Source: Asterella californica (Eukaryota; Streptophyta; Marchantiopsida; Marchantiales; Aytoniaceae). Taken from it: 64,000 nucleotides of DNA. Where the stretch lies: the NCBI GenBank assembly GCA_036924285.1, contig JAYKYS010000011.1:6944001-7008000 (forward strand), read 5' to 3'. The notes under the pieces are model-generated. The model saw only the letters and a program-made list of their open reading frames with translations. It did not search any database and was not told the DNA's origin. Positions 11,629-23,291 of this stretch are shown here, in pieces (positions within the stretch are counted from its first letter, which is position 1; the number at the start of each line of letters is the position of its first letter). The position numbers and the translations under genes were made by a program.

Positions 11629-11780
11629 CAGAAATTAAACGCAGGAGTAAAATGGCAGGAACAGTACATGACCAGTTCTGCGTGATGATCAACTAATCCA
11701 GATCAGAAATTAAACGCAGGAGTAAAAAGGCAGGAACAGTACATGACCAGTTTTGCGTGATGAGCGACTAATCCAGATCA
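11629..11780. repeat. 75-bp tandem duplication
   Basis: The unit starting CAGAAATTAAACGCAGGAGT at 11629 is repeated at 11704 with only a few changes, including AACAGTACATGACCAGTT. Immediately downstream, TGACCTTTACTTGGGTTGC (19 bp) is exactly doubled at 11899-11936. Both look like replication-slippage or unequal-repair duplications. Confidence 0.85.
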
Positions 11781-12012
11781 GGTGCGCAGGACAGAGTACA
11801 AAGTGGTGTAGATCTTGTATCCAGTTGTGAAGAGGCACACGTACATTAATGATCCCTTAACTTGCGCTACTAGCATAAACCCCAAGAACTATGTTAAATG
11901 ACCTTTACTTGGGTTGCTGACCTTTACTTGGGTTGCTTGTGGGTAATCTTCCGACTCAAGACGAGAAGCTCCATGTAACGACAAGCCGAAGCAAAGTGTT
12001 GCATGTCGAAAT

Positions 12013-12210
12013 CAAAATGAGATCACTTCTGAGCTGGCGGGATTCCATCCTAGAGAACCCGTCAAGGAAAGAAAATAAGCCAAATGATACATGTTGAAAA
12101 GACATGTGGCAAAAATATATCACTTCTGTGGCAAAATGAGATCACTTTTGAGGTGGAAGGAGTCAATCCTAGAGAGCCCCTCAAGGAATGAAAATTAGAC
12201 CAATCCGGTT
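12013..12210. repeat. Imperfect 75-80 bp direct repeat, 119 bp apart
   Basis: CAAAATGAGATCACTTCTGAG at 12013 onward and CAAAATGAGATCACTTTTGAG at 12132 onward continue in parallel (TCCTAGAGA-CCC-TCAAGGAA). The intervening 40 bp are unrelated. This is an older duplication than the one at 11629. Confidence 0.7.
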
Positions 12211-12594
12211 CTGAATTAGTCAGTTTTGGCGTTTATGTTATCACGTATGTTAAAAAGCCTATGGCGATGCTATGCTTTTTATTTTGCAATCTAGCATTAA
12301 TGTTGTATTAAAATAGTCCAACATCTAGTTAACCCTCCTTCAATATGGAAGAACATTCATCTTGCCTCTTGTGTTTCTATAGGTTGGAACCATATATCCG
12401 ACATATATCAAATTTGCGATTTGGATACTTTTTGTTTCTAGATTGATAATATCAACCTCGAAATGTTTGTGGAGAAAAAATTCAGAAATATATAAGTAAA
12501 TATGTTTCATGTAAATGTTTCTGGAGATGAGATAAGTACCATGTTTCTCCAATTGTAGTTTATTGCCGCTATCTATATACAACATAATTTATCA

Positions 12595-13087
12595 TGCGCA
12601 TAAACATCGCAACACAACACACATCATTGTCAGAGACACATCGCACATACTCATAACACTCGCACGATCTCATACACATCCACAAGTGTACCACAATAAA
12701 TCTGAACAAAGATATTATCATCTCCAACACTGCAACAAAGATTATTCACAAACGGTCAAGCCAAATCCACTCTATGCTCGAAGAGAATCCAGGTTACACT
12801 CAACTAGAATATCCATCATAACTTGAAGCTTGAATGTTCAACTTGAAGAACTAAGGTCTCTAAACCCTAACTGCAAAATATACCTCTAGTGGGCTATCCC
12901 ACCAACTCGTCTAACGGCACTAACGGTCTTACTGACATTCGTCATTCTGCACTCGATGAACTTAGCCGAGGTGCCCAAACTGTCGTGCGCATACACATCG
13001 CTACACAATATACATCGTTGTCAGAGATACACCACACATACGCATAACACACGGACGATCTCATACACATCCACAAGTGTATCACAA
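12595..13087. repeat. About 100-bp direct repeat at 12595-12695 and 12986-13087
   Basis: Both copies run TGCGCATA-ACATCGC-ACAC through CGATCTCATACACATCCACAAGTGTA, with scattered substitutions. They are separated by about 290 bp. The pair lies at the left margin of the decayed element I, so they could be part of its terminal sequence, but I could not match them to anything at the right margin and do not call them LTRs. Confidence 0.7.
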
Positions 13088-13739
13088 TCGTCTCTCTAAC
13101 CCTCTAACTCCAGATAGTTCCATATCTCAACTACGTGATATACACTTTCATGAGTACAAAGATCAGAAGACCGGGTTCTACATCGTCTCATCATTAGTCG
13201 CTTGTTTGCAATCCATACCACGCAAAGATCTAATCGGCTATCTCTGTTATATACATTGAGGACAAATCCACCGTCTAATAAGAACGACATTGAGATGAGG
13301 AGTCAAACATGACATGTGCTAACTTCTTGAACAACCATCACAAACCAACATACGGACTGCTCCACCAGCAGACCCACACAACATACACCTCAAGCCTACA
13401 CGTACAACTGCTAAGTTTGAGTCAACTATACCATTGATGCTGGGAAAATGACATGGCGCGCAATTACGCACATGATCTTTTCAAACAACATCATCACGGC
13501 CTTCTAACACTTGCCGCACTCATAAAATAATGCGTCTGACGATCACATCCAACGTCGTCGATGCAGTCTGCTGCATATAGATATAATCATCAAGATGAAA
13601 CATGTGAATCGATGATCGATAACCTCCTCCTCGAATAGTCACATATCGCAACGTGTCTCTACGCTGAGCGATCGCTAGGTTCAAAAGTCATAGACATAAC
13701 TCTCTGAAATGTCTCTGCTCGTTGAGAACATGCGTTCAC

Positions 13740-14120
13740 TCACATATTCGGATCATCAAGGTTCAACACTTCAGCAGAATCACGACGAATGACCGAAGAT
13801 AGATCTGGATCTTGATCATACAACAGAAAATACGATGAGAAGGAAACCAAAGACGCTTGTCGGTTAAAACGGTAGTCCATAGTCAACCATGATAACTGCA
13901 CATCCCAGTCTCCCAAGTGGTCCTTCTGCAAGCCATACTTGCACAATCTTCTCTTCACCGTATGAACTACCCTCTTCGTCAAACCATTCGCCTTAGGATT
14001 AACTCGAGATGTAGTCCGATGATCAATCAGCGTTTGATCACACAAGGCCTGAAACTCACCAAAGAACTCGATACCTTGGTCTGTCAGCACTTCAACTGGT
14101 GCTCCAAAACGACTCAACAT
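13740..14120 (-). pseudogene. Integrase core fragment of element I
   Basis: This frame carries the second and third parts of a Ty3/gypsy integrase: VLTDQGIEFFGEFQALCDQ (the second catalytic Asp), then RTTSRVNPKANGLTKRVVHT, where the catalytic Glu of the usual NGLTERV block is replaced by Lys. The lost Glu is direct evidence of inactivity. The first Asp and the zinc-binding HHCC region would lie at 14140-14870, where only broken frames remain. Beyond 13740, the tail to about 13300 keeps a readable but stop-filled continuation with a CAPCHFPA-like motif. Confidence 0.8.
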
Positions 14121-15006
14121 TCGATCTAAGAACGCATAGTTGTCTCTTCAGTCGTCTTGTCCGGTAATGCTACCAACTCAATCCACTTTGAGAATTGCTC
14201 CACCATCACCAACACATATCGTTGATGACGTACGATCAACGATAAAGGTCCAACAAAATCCAAACTCCAACAGTAACCCAACCTTATAATCGATAAGAGG
14301 TGTAATTGTAGAGTAGGAGCATTAAATGATGTTCATACTCGATCATAAATCACACATCGTGCGGCAAACTACTGTACATCGACGTGCATACCACGACATC
14401 AATACTGTCCTTGGAGTAAATTATGCGTACGCATCAATCCAAAATGTCCCAACTCCTCATGGACATGCGTACTAATTGTGTCCTTTGAGATGGATGTGGT
14501 ATTCTCTCATCATCTCACTCTCGAAATACATGTCGTCTTTCTCGTCAAAATCTCTTCGTTCGTTGAAGGACATGATCTCGTTCTTTGGCACTTATTGTGC
14601 TTACCACCACGCCAGTACGTAGATACTTCATTACGATCACATCATCGTGGATATCTCGTTGATCTGGAACACCATCTCCACCATAAGATCTCTAGACTCA
14701 TCATCTACTCTCTGACCAGAGAAAAATACGACTTGGCTCTCCATACTAAAGTTCATGGCCAACACACAAAGAAAGACAGATGCATGTCACCTTGGCACTA
14801 TCTCCTCATCAACCTCGTCATATCATCGAGCCCCACTCTCATCTTGCTGACTCTTGCATGAGTTACGACTCAACCCATCGACATCTAAGTTTGCAACTTC
14901 AAGTCTATGTACTACTTAGAAGTTATACTCCTGTAAGATAAGAGCTTATCGTGCAAGCTTCCCTGTAAGCTTGTCGGACTCCATCAATCACTTGAGCGGT
15001 TGGTGA

Positions 15007-15376
15007 TCAGTGATGAGAGTAAAAAGGTTCCCAAACAGATAACATCGGAAGTGTACAACAGTCCACACTACAGCTAAACACTCCCCCGTACGAACTATAC
15101 CTCACCTCCGCCGAATTGTTGGAGCGATTAACATACGTCACCACAAACTCCTTTTTCTCATCATCATGTTGAGTCAGCACTGCTCCAAGTCCCACCGTAC
15201 TCCAATCAGTGTGCAGTTGGAAAGGACGTCCTCCAACGAGTCTCCTCAAGATGGGAGCAGATGTCAATCTATCCTTGAGCTCTACAAAAGCTCGCTCTTG
15301 CTCATCTCTCCACTGCCACTCTTGGTCCACCTTCATCAGCTTGGTCAATGGCTTCTCAATTGCACTAAACCTTTTC
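15007..15376 (-). pseudogene. RNase H fragment of element I
   Basis: This reads KRFSAIEKPLTKLMK (RT connection), WQWRDEQERAFVELKDRLTS, then FQLHTDWSTVGLGAVLTQHDD (RNase H with the first catalytic Asp; the usual TDAS is TDWS). The end of the frame is shifted. It continues exactly from the RT fragment at 54450, from which it is separated by element II. The boundary at 15376/15377 coincides with the ACAT/ACGT target duplication. Confidence 0.85.
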
Positions 15377-15380
15377 ACAT
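15377..15380. repeat. Left target-site duplication of element II (ACAT)
   Basis: The partner at 54446-54449 is ACGT. The single difference is a G-to-A change in a CpG. Joining the two flanks with one copy restores the RT reading frame of element I. Confidence 0.75.
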
Positions 15381-16700
15381 TGTCGGATTGAGAGTCTTCC
15401 TGGGAAGGACGAACCTTCTAGCTGTGATATGAGCTTGAAGGCTGTGTTCAATCTACTTAAAGAAGCGTTGGGCTTCAGGCTGTGGCTGGTTTACTCAAAG
15501 GATAGGCTTCAGGTCTCAAGGTGATACTGAAAAAACACTCATATAAGTCTCTTGGCTCTTCTGATATGTTCAGGAAGCAAAGTTCAGGCTTAACTAGCAA
15601 TGATAAGATCAGATGGCGAACTTTGACACTCAAGATTGAGAAATATGTGAAGGTTCAGACTTCAGAACTCCTCTTACATGTCAATGAGGTCCTACTGGAT
15701 ACACATACGAAGTTTCAGCTTCAGATCAGTTCAGAGCACTAAGATATGAGTAGAAACTTTCTGAGTAGAGAAATCATGGTAATTTCTGGTACCCAGACAG
15801 CTGTTTCGACCTAGAACAAAGAATTGACTCGATCACTTTGGAAAATTCTTACAGGATTTGCAGTACACAGCTTGCTGAACACTCATGTGAAGTGGAGCTT
15901 CCTGATTCCACACAGAACTCCAGATCTCGCTCTCTGAAGTTGCTGTTCCTGATTGAGAGCTTTTTGGACCCCCTCTATTTCAACGGTCGCCCTGAATTAC
16001 TCACTCACTCAATCAACATGAAAATTCAGAAACAGTCATAGCCCTACTGACAGTGAACACAACCACGAAGGTTTGAAGCGATTTCTTCGATTCTGCTGCA
16101 ATTGACACTCAAAACCTCAAAATCAACAAAAGTGATGCAGATTTGACACAATCCGAACTTCAATTGGGCATAACTCCTTGTTTATTGATCCAAATCGATC
16201 AAGAATTTCACTGACAGTGCTTGGCTCGACGAGCTCTATCTCCCAGTGCTCTCAGATTTTGCAGTACCCTCACCAATTGCTCAAAATTCACTCTAGAGCT
16301 CTATTTCTAAACTAAGAGTTTTACAAAAAACAAAAATGGACCAATGGGAGTTCATAGCTCCACTTGACTGTCCTTTTGTGCCTTAAACTACCTGGTAACT
16401 TATCTACACTCATAGGCTACCACGTCAAGCCCCCTAGAGTGCCAACGTAAAACTTAAACTACCTAAAACAACACGCAGCCCCGAAAAATAACTTAAATCA
16501 GCTAGAAAGCGTGCATAGGCGACACGCAAATACAACCCATGAGCTTAAGCCCTATCAACATGGTAATCAACTTACTAAGACTCTAAATATATAATATCTT
16601 CCAAAAATAGATTTCTCTGAGATCTTGACTACACTTAGAGAGACTAACGCCTAACAAAGAAGTGAATCATTTACTATGTGAAATGATTCACATCACGACA
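15381..16700 (-). repeat. 3' LTR of element II
   Basis: 1320 bp, TGTCGG...CACGACA. It matches 53158-54445 with indels (for example a short extra segment near 15440-15450 and another at 15790-15810). Its element-5' edge carries the hairpin at 16662-16691. Confidence 0.93.
16662..16691 (-). promoter_or_regulatory. Conserved hairpin at the LTR edge (element II, 3' LTR)
   Basis: GTGAATCATTT pairs with AAATGATTCAC around the loop ACTATGTG, 9 bp inside the LTR end. The same hairpin is at 54407-54436 in the other LTR. In solo LTR B it recurs at 59994-60023 with two base pairs changed on both sides and the loop kept. Confidence 0.7.
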
Positions 16701-16714
16701 TCCACCCCCTCTAA
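16701..16714 (-). promoter_or_regulatory. Polypurine tract of element II
   Basis: On the minus strand this reads TTAGAGGGGGTGGA directly before the TGTCG of the 3' LTR, the expected place for the plus-strand primer. It is nearly identical to the tracts of III and IV. Confidence 0.85.
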
Positions 16715-16718
16715 ACCT

Positions 16719-16738
16719 ACACATCCTCCGGCATGTGC
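16719..16738 (-). promoter_or_regulatory. Hairpin upstream of the PPT in element II
   Basis: On the minus strand GCACAT, loop GCCGGAGG, then ATGTGT: a 6-bp stem with one G-T pair. It is the counterpart of 46378-46397 (III) and 29177-29196 (IV), where the loop CCGGAGG is kept while stem bases covary. Confidence 0.65.
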
Positions 16739-16746
16739 CAACCTGT

Positions 16747-19700
16747 TCAGTCTTCTGTTTGTTCTTCATCATCATCGCTCTCCTCCGTCTCAGTCTCATC
16801 AGACACTAGGACGTCTCCGTCTCTTGTTGTCCTCAGCTCTGACTCCAAAAAGTTGAATAACTCAATTGACCCTCCGCGTCTCTTGAACAGTTTCACACGT
16901 TTGCCAGCCACAGATAGCTTCAAAGGAGTACCATCCAACTCACGCAAATTATAAATGGCATTCTCATACACATCTATTACAACATAAGGTCTGAACCATC
17001 TTCGAGAGAACTTACGGAGTGTAGAATGTTGATTCTCCAACGTGCTATCATATACCAGAACCCACTCACCAACATGTATTGGCTTCAGTCGTAGTCGGTG
17101 AGTCTTGTCAAAACGTTCCTTGTTTCTGACTCGAGCCACCTTCAGCCTCTCCTGCACATCAGCAAGATCCTCCTCCCTTCGCTCCAACTACCTTATACGT
17201 AAATTTAAGAGTGAAGCACGATCTATACCATCTTCCCACGGTCGCGTAACCCACGTAAGAAAGTACTCTTCAGCAGGCATGATCGGTTTCTGACCCAACA
17301 TAAGCTCAACTGGCATATAACCAGTCGTGGTACAGTGTGTAGTTCTATCAGCCCACAAAGCAAATGGAAGTAGTCTCGGCCATTCTCTGGGCTTACCATC
17401 GCATGCTTTCACTAAAGCGTGAACAATAGAAAGGTGTCCTCGTTCACTCTTACCAATGCCCTCTGGATTCATAGCAGTAGTAAGTCGAAGCTTTACTCCA
17501 TAACGAACAAAAAACTCCTTCACTTCAGCGCCTCTCAACTCGTCCCTATCTGCAGGTAATCTCCCAATTGATCCATAACGACAGATGATCTTCAAGCACG
17601 AACCTGCTCTGTAGTCTTCGTCCGTAGTGCTCGTCCCTCCACATAGTTGGAAAGATCCTCTCGAGCCAACACCAAATAACGCATCTCCCATAACCCCGGT
17701 GGCATCATCACAAGATCAAGAACCCACTGAAAATGGATACTAGGTGGATAAGTAGGTACAAGCCCATCTCTGTAACGGACCTTAGAGTAGAATTGGCAGT
17801 GCAGACACGATCCAACAAAATCCACTACGTCTTGATACAAACCTTTCCACCAGTATCGCTCCTTCATCTTCGTGTATGTAGCCCAGACTCCACGGTGTCC
17901 AGCCCACAAGGTGTCATGAAACTCCTTAAGTAGTTTTAGCTTCGTCGGTTGATCATCCACCACTCTAGCAAGCATCCCGTCTCTTCTCTTCGGACGTTGC
18001 CACAGATAACCTTCACGTAGAAGGTAGCTGTACGCCTTCCGTCTGATCTCCTTGAACTCTATATCACTCCATCCTTCTCTTCTGGATAACGAACTCAGAT
18101 AAAATCCAATATCACGAAACTTATCCGTGTAGAACTCCTCGTTGAACGGCAGTGGTTCCAAGTCTGAAGTCTGCTGACCAACTTGGCACCAAACGTCTTT
18201 CTTTTCTTCATTTTCCATCTCTGCAAACATCTCATCCTCATATGTATAACGAGCCCTAGACAACATATCTGCAACTGGATTATCCTTCCCTGCTATATGC
18301 TTTAGCTCAGGGCTCAGACTCCGGACATAAGCAATCCATCGCAACATTGCTATGTCTGGTGTATTGCAGTTTGCTATCATACCCAACAAAGGCAAACAAT
18401 CTGTTTCTAGTATCACACGAGCTCCTATCAAGAACTCTCGATCTACCTTCATAGCAGTAACAGCTCCCCACAACTCACGCTTCACTTGAGGATAGCTACG
18501 CTGTCAATATGTTAAGATCCGAGGTCCAAACCTTGAAACAAACCGCACATCTTCTGCATCTTCTTGACCAACTGCTCATCCAATCGCCTTTGGACTTGTA
18601 TCAACAGTCAGTACCACAGGTCTCCCGCTCTCGTAGCTAAGCCTCCTTAGTATAGGTGGAGACTTCAGAATCTCCTTCAGCTGCTCCATCGTCTCGTGAT
18701 GCTCTTGCCGCCAAGTAAACCTCCTTCCCTTTCTCAGAAGTGCATACAGAGGCTCGACAATATGTGCATAATGAGAAATACTCACACGAAAGAACACACA
18801 AGCTCCCAAGAACCGTCGAACCTCAGTGATATTGGTGCAGTCAGCTACCTTTGCTATAGCATCTACCTTCTCTGGGTTCAGACGCCTCCCAAAAGTACCA
18901 CACAAATGACCCACCACCACAATCTCTGACATACCAAAACGAGATTTGGTACCTGATAGAGTGAGGTGTACCTCTTCCAAGCGCATCAGAATCTTCTCCA
19001 CATCTCGAATGTGGTCTGCAACGAACTTTCTGCAACCATCAGAAGTCACTGCTTCGTCCTTGTCCTCCACCGGACAACCTTTCATGGGAATATCGTCCAA
19101 AAACGGAATAGTGACCTCAGGTACAAACTCTCGTAACACCTTATGCATCGCATTCTGCATATGGGTTACTGAGTTTGTCGCACCCTGAGGAAGAGTACAC
19201 ATCCGCATCAAACCCAAAGCTGTACGCATGGTAGTCAAGTCTCTACTTTCCAAAGCAAGTTGAAACTGATCATAACCTGAAAACAGATCTCCAATAGAAT
19301 AGATTGACCTTCCAGCAAACGCCTCAGCTACTTCATCAACCACAGGTCCGGTTCCAATGTTTCGAATCGTGATGTTGTTGACAGGCTGCAAGTCTTGGAT
19401 GAAGCGTAGAGCTCCTGTCTTCTTAGGTACTGTGAACCATCGGCTAGAGTACGGAGACATATATGGTTCAAGAATATCCATCCGCATCCTCTCCTTCAGT
19501 AACTCAATCACCTTCGGTAGCAAGGCACGAGGGACTGGAATCGGCTTCAAGTCCCAAGGTACGTGAGGAACAGTGAAGATAAACATCGGAGCTATCACAC
19601 TAGGATCCACACAACCAATCTCCTCAACTGAGAAAGAAAATGCCTTACCATGGCTAACTACCATGTGTTCAAAAGCTCGTTTCTCTTCTTCAGTCAAGAA

Positions 19701-20392
19701 GCCATCCCCTCCTATCTGGAGTTGCTCGAGTGTCTCTTGAGTAAACTTGTGCCCTATCTGTGTAGGATCTCTAAGCACAGATTCAGCAGCAGCTAACTCC
19801 ATCTGCTGTTGAGAATCAACAGGTAATTGGGTCGCCACAGGTTTCACCTTCCTCGCTACAGCTTTATACTTGGCGTGTACTTCCGCTTCTTGCTGAGAGC
19901 CACACCAACAGATTGCATCCTTCCATCCATTCTCTAGTCTCGGATGAGGAAGATATCGCAAGTATGAGATAATCTCCTCATAGACTTCACGAGAATGGAT
20001 GGGGATCACCACCCTACCTCCCATTTGTTCCATCAACCTGTCTACATCATCCAACCAACGAACAAAAGACTGTACACCTACAAACTCCTCATAAACACCA
20101 GAAATCATCTCATCTTCCTTCAGAACTCCTGTACAATGCAGATTTGTTGCACACCTCTCCATCAACCTTCTACTCTTCTCAGTCAAATCCTCTATCCGCG
20201 TGAACTCACTCCAATCATCAGAACTGAAAGCCATCAAATCATATTTCCAACTATGTACAGTACAACTACTTTCTGAATCTTGAGCAGCCTTTCCATCAGC
20301 CTCCTGTGATCCCTCAGGCTGCTCAAGCGGGATCATAGTAGCAATAGATCCTTCACTCTCGCTATCTCGTCCTACGAGAGTGGTTTCTGAAA
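16747..20392 (-). pseudogene. pol of element II (RT, RNase H, integrase), disrupted
   Basis: Frame -1 relative to gag-pro. It has an ATG at 20336 (MIPLEQPEGSQ) and an intact block 20336-18576 covering the RT: ILEPYMSPYSSRWFTVPKK, YSIGDLFSGYDQFQLALES, LPQGATNSV and the catalytic FLDDIPMKG. RNase H starts with LTVDTSPKAIG and is then broken: TGG to TGA and another stop fall between 18575 and 18486. The frame resumes at 18485 (KRELWGAVTAMKVDREFL, KDNPVADMLSRA, then the integrase zinc-binding region with WAGHRG and CLHCQFY). It shifts within 17592-17691, resumes to 17188, meets a stop where relatives have Gln, and ends with an integrase tail (GDWVLVYDST-like, KRVKLFKRR) at 16747. It encodes no continuous protein. 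Confidence 0.9.
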
Positions 20393-20396
20393 ACCC
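20354..20396 (-). promoter_or_regulatory. Candidate -1 ribosomal frameshift signal, element II
   Basis: On the minus strand GGGTTTT lies at 20396-20390, in frame as G GGT TTT. A 7-nt spacer follows, then the stem CACTCTCG (20382-20375), a 13-nt loop that contains the 0-frame stop TAG, and CGAGAGTG (20361-20354). The -1 frame from here is open and runs into the pol ATG at 20336. Spacing and layout fit classical retroviral -1 signals. Confidence 0.75.
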
Positions 20397-20692
20397 TTAC
20401 TCCTACAGATAGGAGAATCCCTCAAGGTCTGCCGGTTTCGTTCGTGGTTCGTACGAACGGTCAGAAACTGCACAGAACGTCTATCATCTGGACTACGGAT
20501 CCTAGCGTAATGAGATCCGTCATCCATTACCTTGGTCTCCATTCGAACTGCTGTGATATAAGGCTGGCCAAGAATCACAAGATATGAAGCAGAAGACTGC
20601 ACGAAGAAATGTTGATCCACATCCACATCACCTATCTTCACCTTCACGGTAGGACAAGCGTCGTATAACTCATCCTTCTGGTTGTTTGCAGC
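20372..20692 (-). pseudogene. Protease C-terminal part of element II gag-pro
   Basis: This continues the frame from 50859: HGWVLR there, AANNQ here, then VKIGDVDVDQHFFVQ, VILGQPYITAVRMETKV and RSVQFLTVRTNHERNRQ, ending SKGFQKPLS with TAG at 20372-20374. It is the second half of a retropepsin-type protease and the end of the gag-pro frame. It was split from its first half by element IV, which is what disables this gene; the two ends remain in phase. Confidence 0.85.
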
Positions 20693-20696
20693 ACGT
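20693..20696. repeat. Left target-site duplication of element IV (ACGT)
   Basis: The identical partner is at 50855-50858. A single ACGT is needed to keep the element II protease frame, so the second copy is a true duplication. Confidence 0.92.
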
Positions 20697-23226
20697 TGTC
20701 GTGTTGTGGATTGGCTAGGGTGTGAAACCACCACATATCCTTATCGTACGTGTTTGGTGTTGAGGAGCCACTGGGACCTTATCGTGTCAAAAGATAAGAC
20801 TCCAAGTGGACGATCCGTGTACTCTCCACTGAGTGGAGATAAGGGTAGTACTCTTGTCGTCATATGCGAGGTTGATGAATAAGAAAAGAAGTGCGCGGAG
20901 CTTGGGATATGGAGTGTAGAGTATCCAAGTCTAGTGTGAGTGTTATCAGTATCGTTGGATGAAGTAAGCGGCAGTACGAGTGGTAGGCATGAACGGAGAG
21001 CCCTTTCGTGCTCTTGATCTTCCACTTGCGCATCCGTTCGTTATTAAGATCCATTGTCTACCTCGAGATCACTTTCGAGTATTTATGGTGGCTCATTGAG
21101 GAGAGTCGTTCATGACTGCGGTGATGGCTACTCCAGATCCTATAATTCTTCCCATTGTCACATACGACGCCGTTTGGGATCTTACTGTCTATATCTTGCT
21201 TTGATGTGATATGGATCCTCCATTGGATCTGAACTTTCCAGCGAGAGTTCCGTTTAACACCTGGGTCGAAATACGTTGTTACAGTCGACTTAAGGTGGCG
21301 CATCGAGAGTTTGTCGTGAGGAACTTCGGAAAGGATTATTACAACCAGATAATAGTCTCATCCGTTCCTTTTGTAGTTCCGTTTATTGTCAACCGTTTCA
21401 GAGTCAGGATTCTAACTCTATATTGAGCGTAGTTCGCTCTTCATGTCTACGTGCTTCTTGACCGACGGCATCGTCAACGGCACGTGTTTGTAGTTTGTTC
21501 AATATAAACTTTGAGGCCTAAATGATACTCTTGGATAAAAATTTGTTCTTTGTGTGTTTGTCGTGTGAGTGAAGACAAAACCCTTTTGTCAACTTGTTTC
21601 TCATTGGTCGAAAGTTTGACCAATCACTTTCTACCAAGTTCCTTTCACGTTTTCGAGGGTTAGAGGCACTTCCCGTGGTCCATTCGCGGAGTGTGAGATA
21701 TGGTTGGAAAGCTAGGGAGACGAGGATGCCCATGGACTCAATGATTGCTCGATTTGAAGCACAGATGAGAATGTTTTGATCAATTGAAGCTGAGGGGGTC
21801 AAATTCGTGACCAATTTTGTTTCCGTGAGTTCTTTGTCACTTTCTAGGAGTTCTGTGAGGTTGCTAGAGATGAATTGATTGTTGCTGGAAAGTTCTTGAG
21901 ATGGGCTTGCTGATGGACTCAGAGATCAATCGATTCCAAGCCGGAGTTAAAAAGTTATGGCCGGCTGAAGTTGGGTGTCTCAAATCGGAGACTATGATAG
22001 TAGGCGACTGTAAACATGAAACATTGAGAGAGATATGGAGAGTTTGAGGTCGAATTTCGATATGAAACCTTCCAGGGTCTGAGAAGGTACAGTCAGCTAC
22101 CTACCTGTGAAATTTGAGACCATTTGGATTATTGGGTTGAAGGGAAACGTTGTTTTTGTGCACAAGGGTTTGCATATCGCCTTGTGTCATTGACGAAAAA
22201 AGCTTGGATCATTCCGAGAGTTTGGTTGAGGATCTGCTGGTGAAACTTTACAGAGTGGTAGTGATGGTGACTCATTAGCTTCCTGAGAAGTTTGAGCCGT
22301 TTTGGTCGAGTGGTTTGTGAGGAATCGAACAGCAAAGTTTTGCCGAAATAGTATCATGTTATAAAAACAGCGATAAGGGCTTGGATCATTCCAAGAGTTT
22401 GGTTGAAGATCTGCTGGTGAAATTTTACAGAGTGGTAGTGATGGTGATACATTAGCTTCCTGAGAAGTTTGAGCCGTTTTGGTCGAGTGGTTTGTGAGGA
22501 ATCGAATAGCAAAGTTCTGTCGAAATAGTATCATGAATGTTATGAACGTTTCGATCAACGAACTTTGACAGGGCATAGATGCCAACTCAAAGATGATCTC
22601 TCTGTATGTAATATCTTAATAGAGAGATTATTCTACAGGCTACCTATTGGCCTTGGTTTCATCTCATTCGGAGTTATGGTTGAGGAGTGACAGCAAGGTG
22701 AAGTTAAGAGGGTTTTTGCTCCAAAAAGACGTAAGATTTAAGATTCTTTGGAGAACAGGTCGACCTGGAGACTTTGCAAGTGCTTCAGAGCACTCTATCA
22801 TGAGTATGGAGAGTTGTTGACAGTAGTTTCTGTGTTTGGACCCTCTCCATACTCGCATGCTTGTTTGTACGCCCAGTTGGTTTGGTTTGGATTTGTGTGC
22901 GGGCGTTGCGCTTAGTTTCTTTTCTATTAGGAGTGCTGGTATTTCTCTTGTGGTGAGGCTGGAGTGATGACCAGCAGACCCAAGAGTGCTTGCGGTGATG
23001 GTAGGAACAGGTTGCTCGTGCTTGTTATCTCGGTATATTCCTAATCGAGTAAGAGAGAGATCTGCCGAGAGGACGTGAGGATATCATACCGAGATAGGTT
23101 CAGAGTGTACTTGGAGGTCAGAGAGAGGTTTGGGTGGTTGCTGGTTCTGAGTCACGGAGTGTGACACGTACTCTCTACAGCTAGATACCCGGTGTATTCC
23201 CAGATAAGAAAGCACGTCACACGACA
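20697..23226 (+). repeat. 5' LTR of element IV
   Basis: 2530 bp, TGTCGTGTTGTGG...CACACGACA. It matches 29215-29325 plus 48433-50854. It contains a TATA-like TATAAAC at 21503-21509 and an internal tandem duplication at 22202-22545. Small open frames inside it on either strand are duplicated only because the LTR is. Confidence 0.93.
22202..22545 (+). repeat. 177-bp tandem duplication inside the element IV LTR
   Basis: GCTTGGATCATTCC at 22202 and again at 22379, followed by the same GAGTTTGGTTGA-GATCTGCTGGTGAAA and CGAGTGGTTTGTGAGGAATCGAA. The other LTR has the same pair (from about 49828 and 50005), so the duplication predates insertion. Confidence 0.88.
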
Positions 23227-23228
23227 GT

Positions 23229-23242
23229 TGGTGAACTCGACG
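23229..23242 (+). promoter_or_regulatory. Primer-binding site of element IV
   Basis: TGGTGAACTCGACG begins two bases after the LTR end and starts with the TGG expected to pair with a tRNA CCA end. I cannot name the tRNA. It differs from the site used by II and III. Confidence 0.6.
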
Positions 23243-23291
23243 TGAAACTTTTGGGGTGGAGAGTTAGTGAAGTTCTTCTCAGAACTTTACC

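Noticed and set aside
11629..13087. Direct repeats as a CRISPR-like array
   Set aside because: Only two copies each, different unit lengths, no regular spacers, and the DNA is eukaryotic.
12979..13285. TGTCGTG...CGACA segment resembling a small LTR of the same family
   Set aside because: No flanking duplication, no similarity to the LTRs of II, III or IV, and the ends are common 5-mers.
14478..14861. Plus-strand open frame of 127 codons
   Set aside because: Antisense to the degraded zinc-binding part of element I integrase; no motif of its own.
22187..22585. Minus-strand frame of 132 codons with internal amino-acid repeats
   Set aside because: It is the translation of the 177-bp tandem duplication in the element IV LTR, and repeats at 49814-50212 for the same reason.
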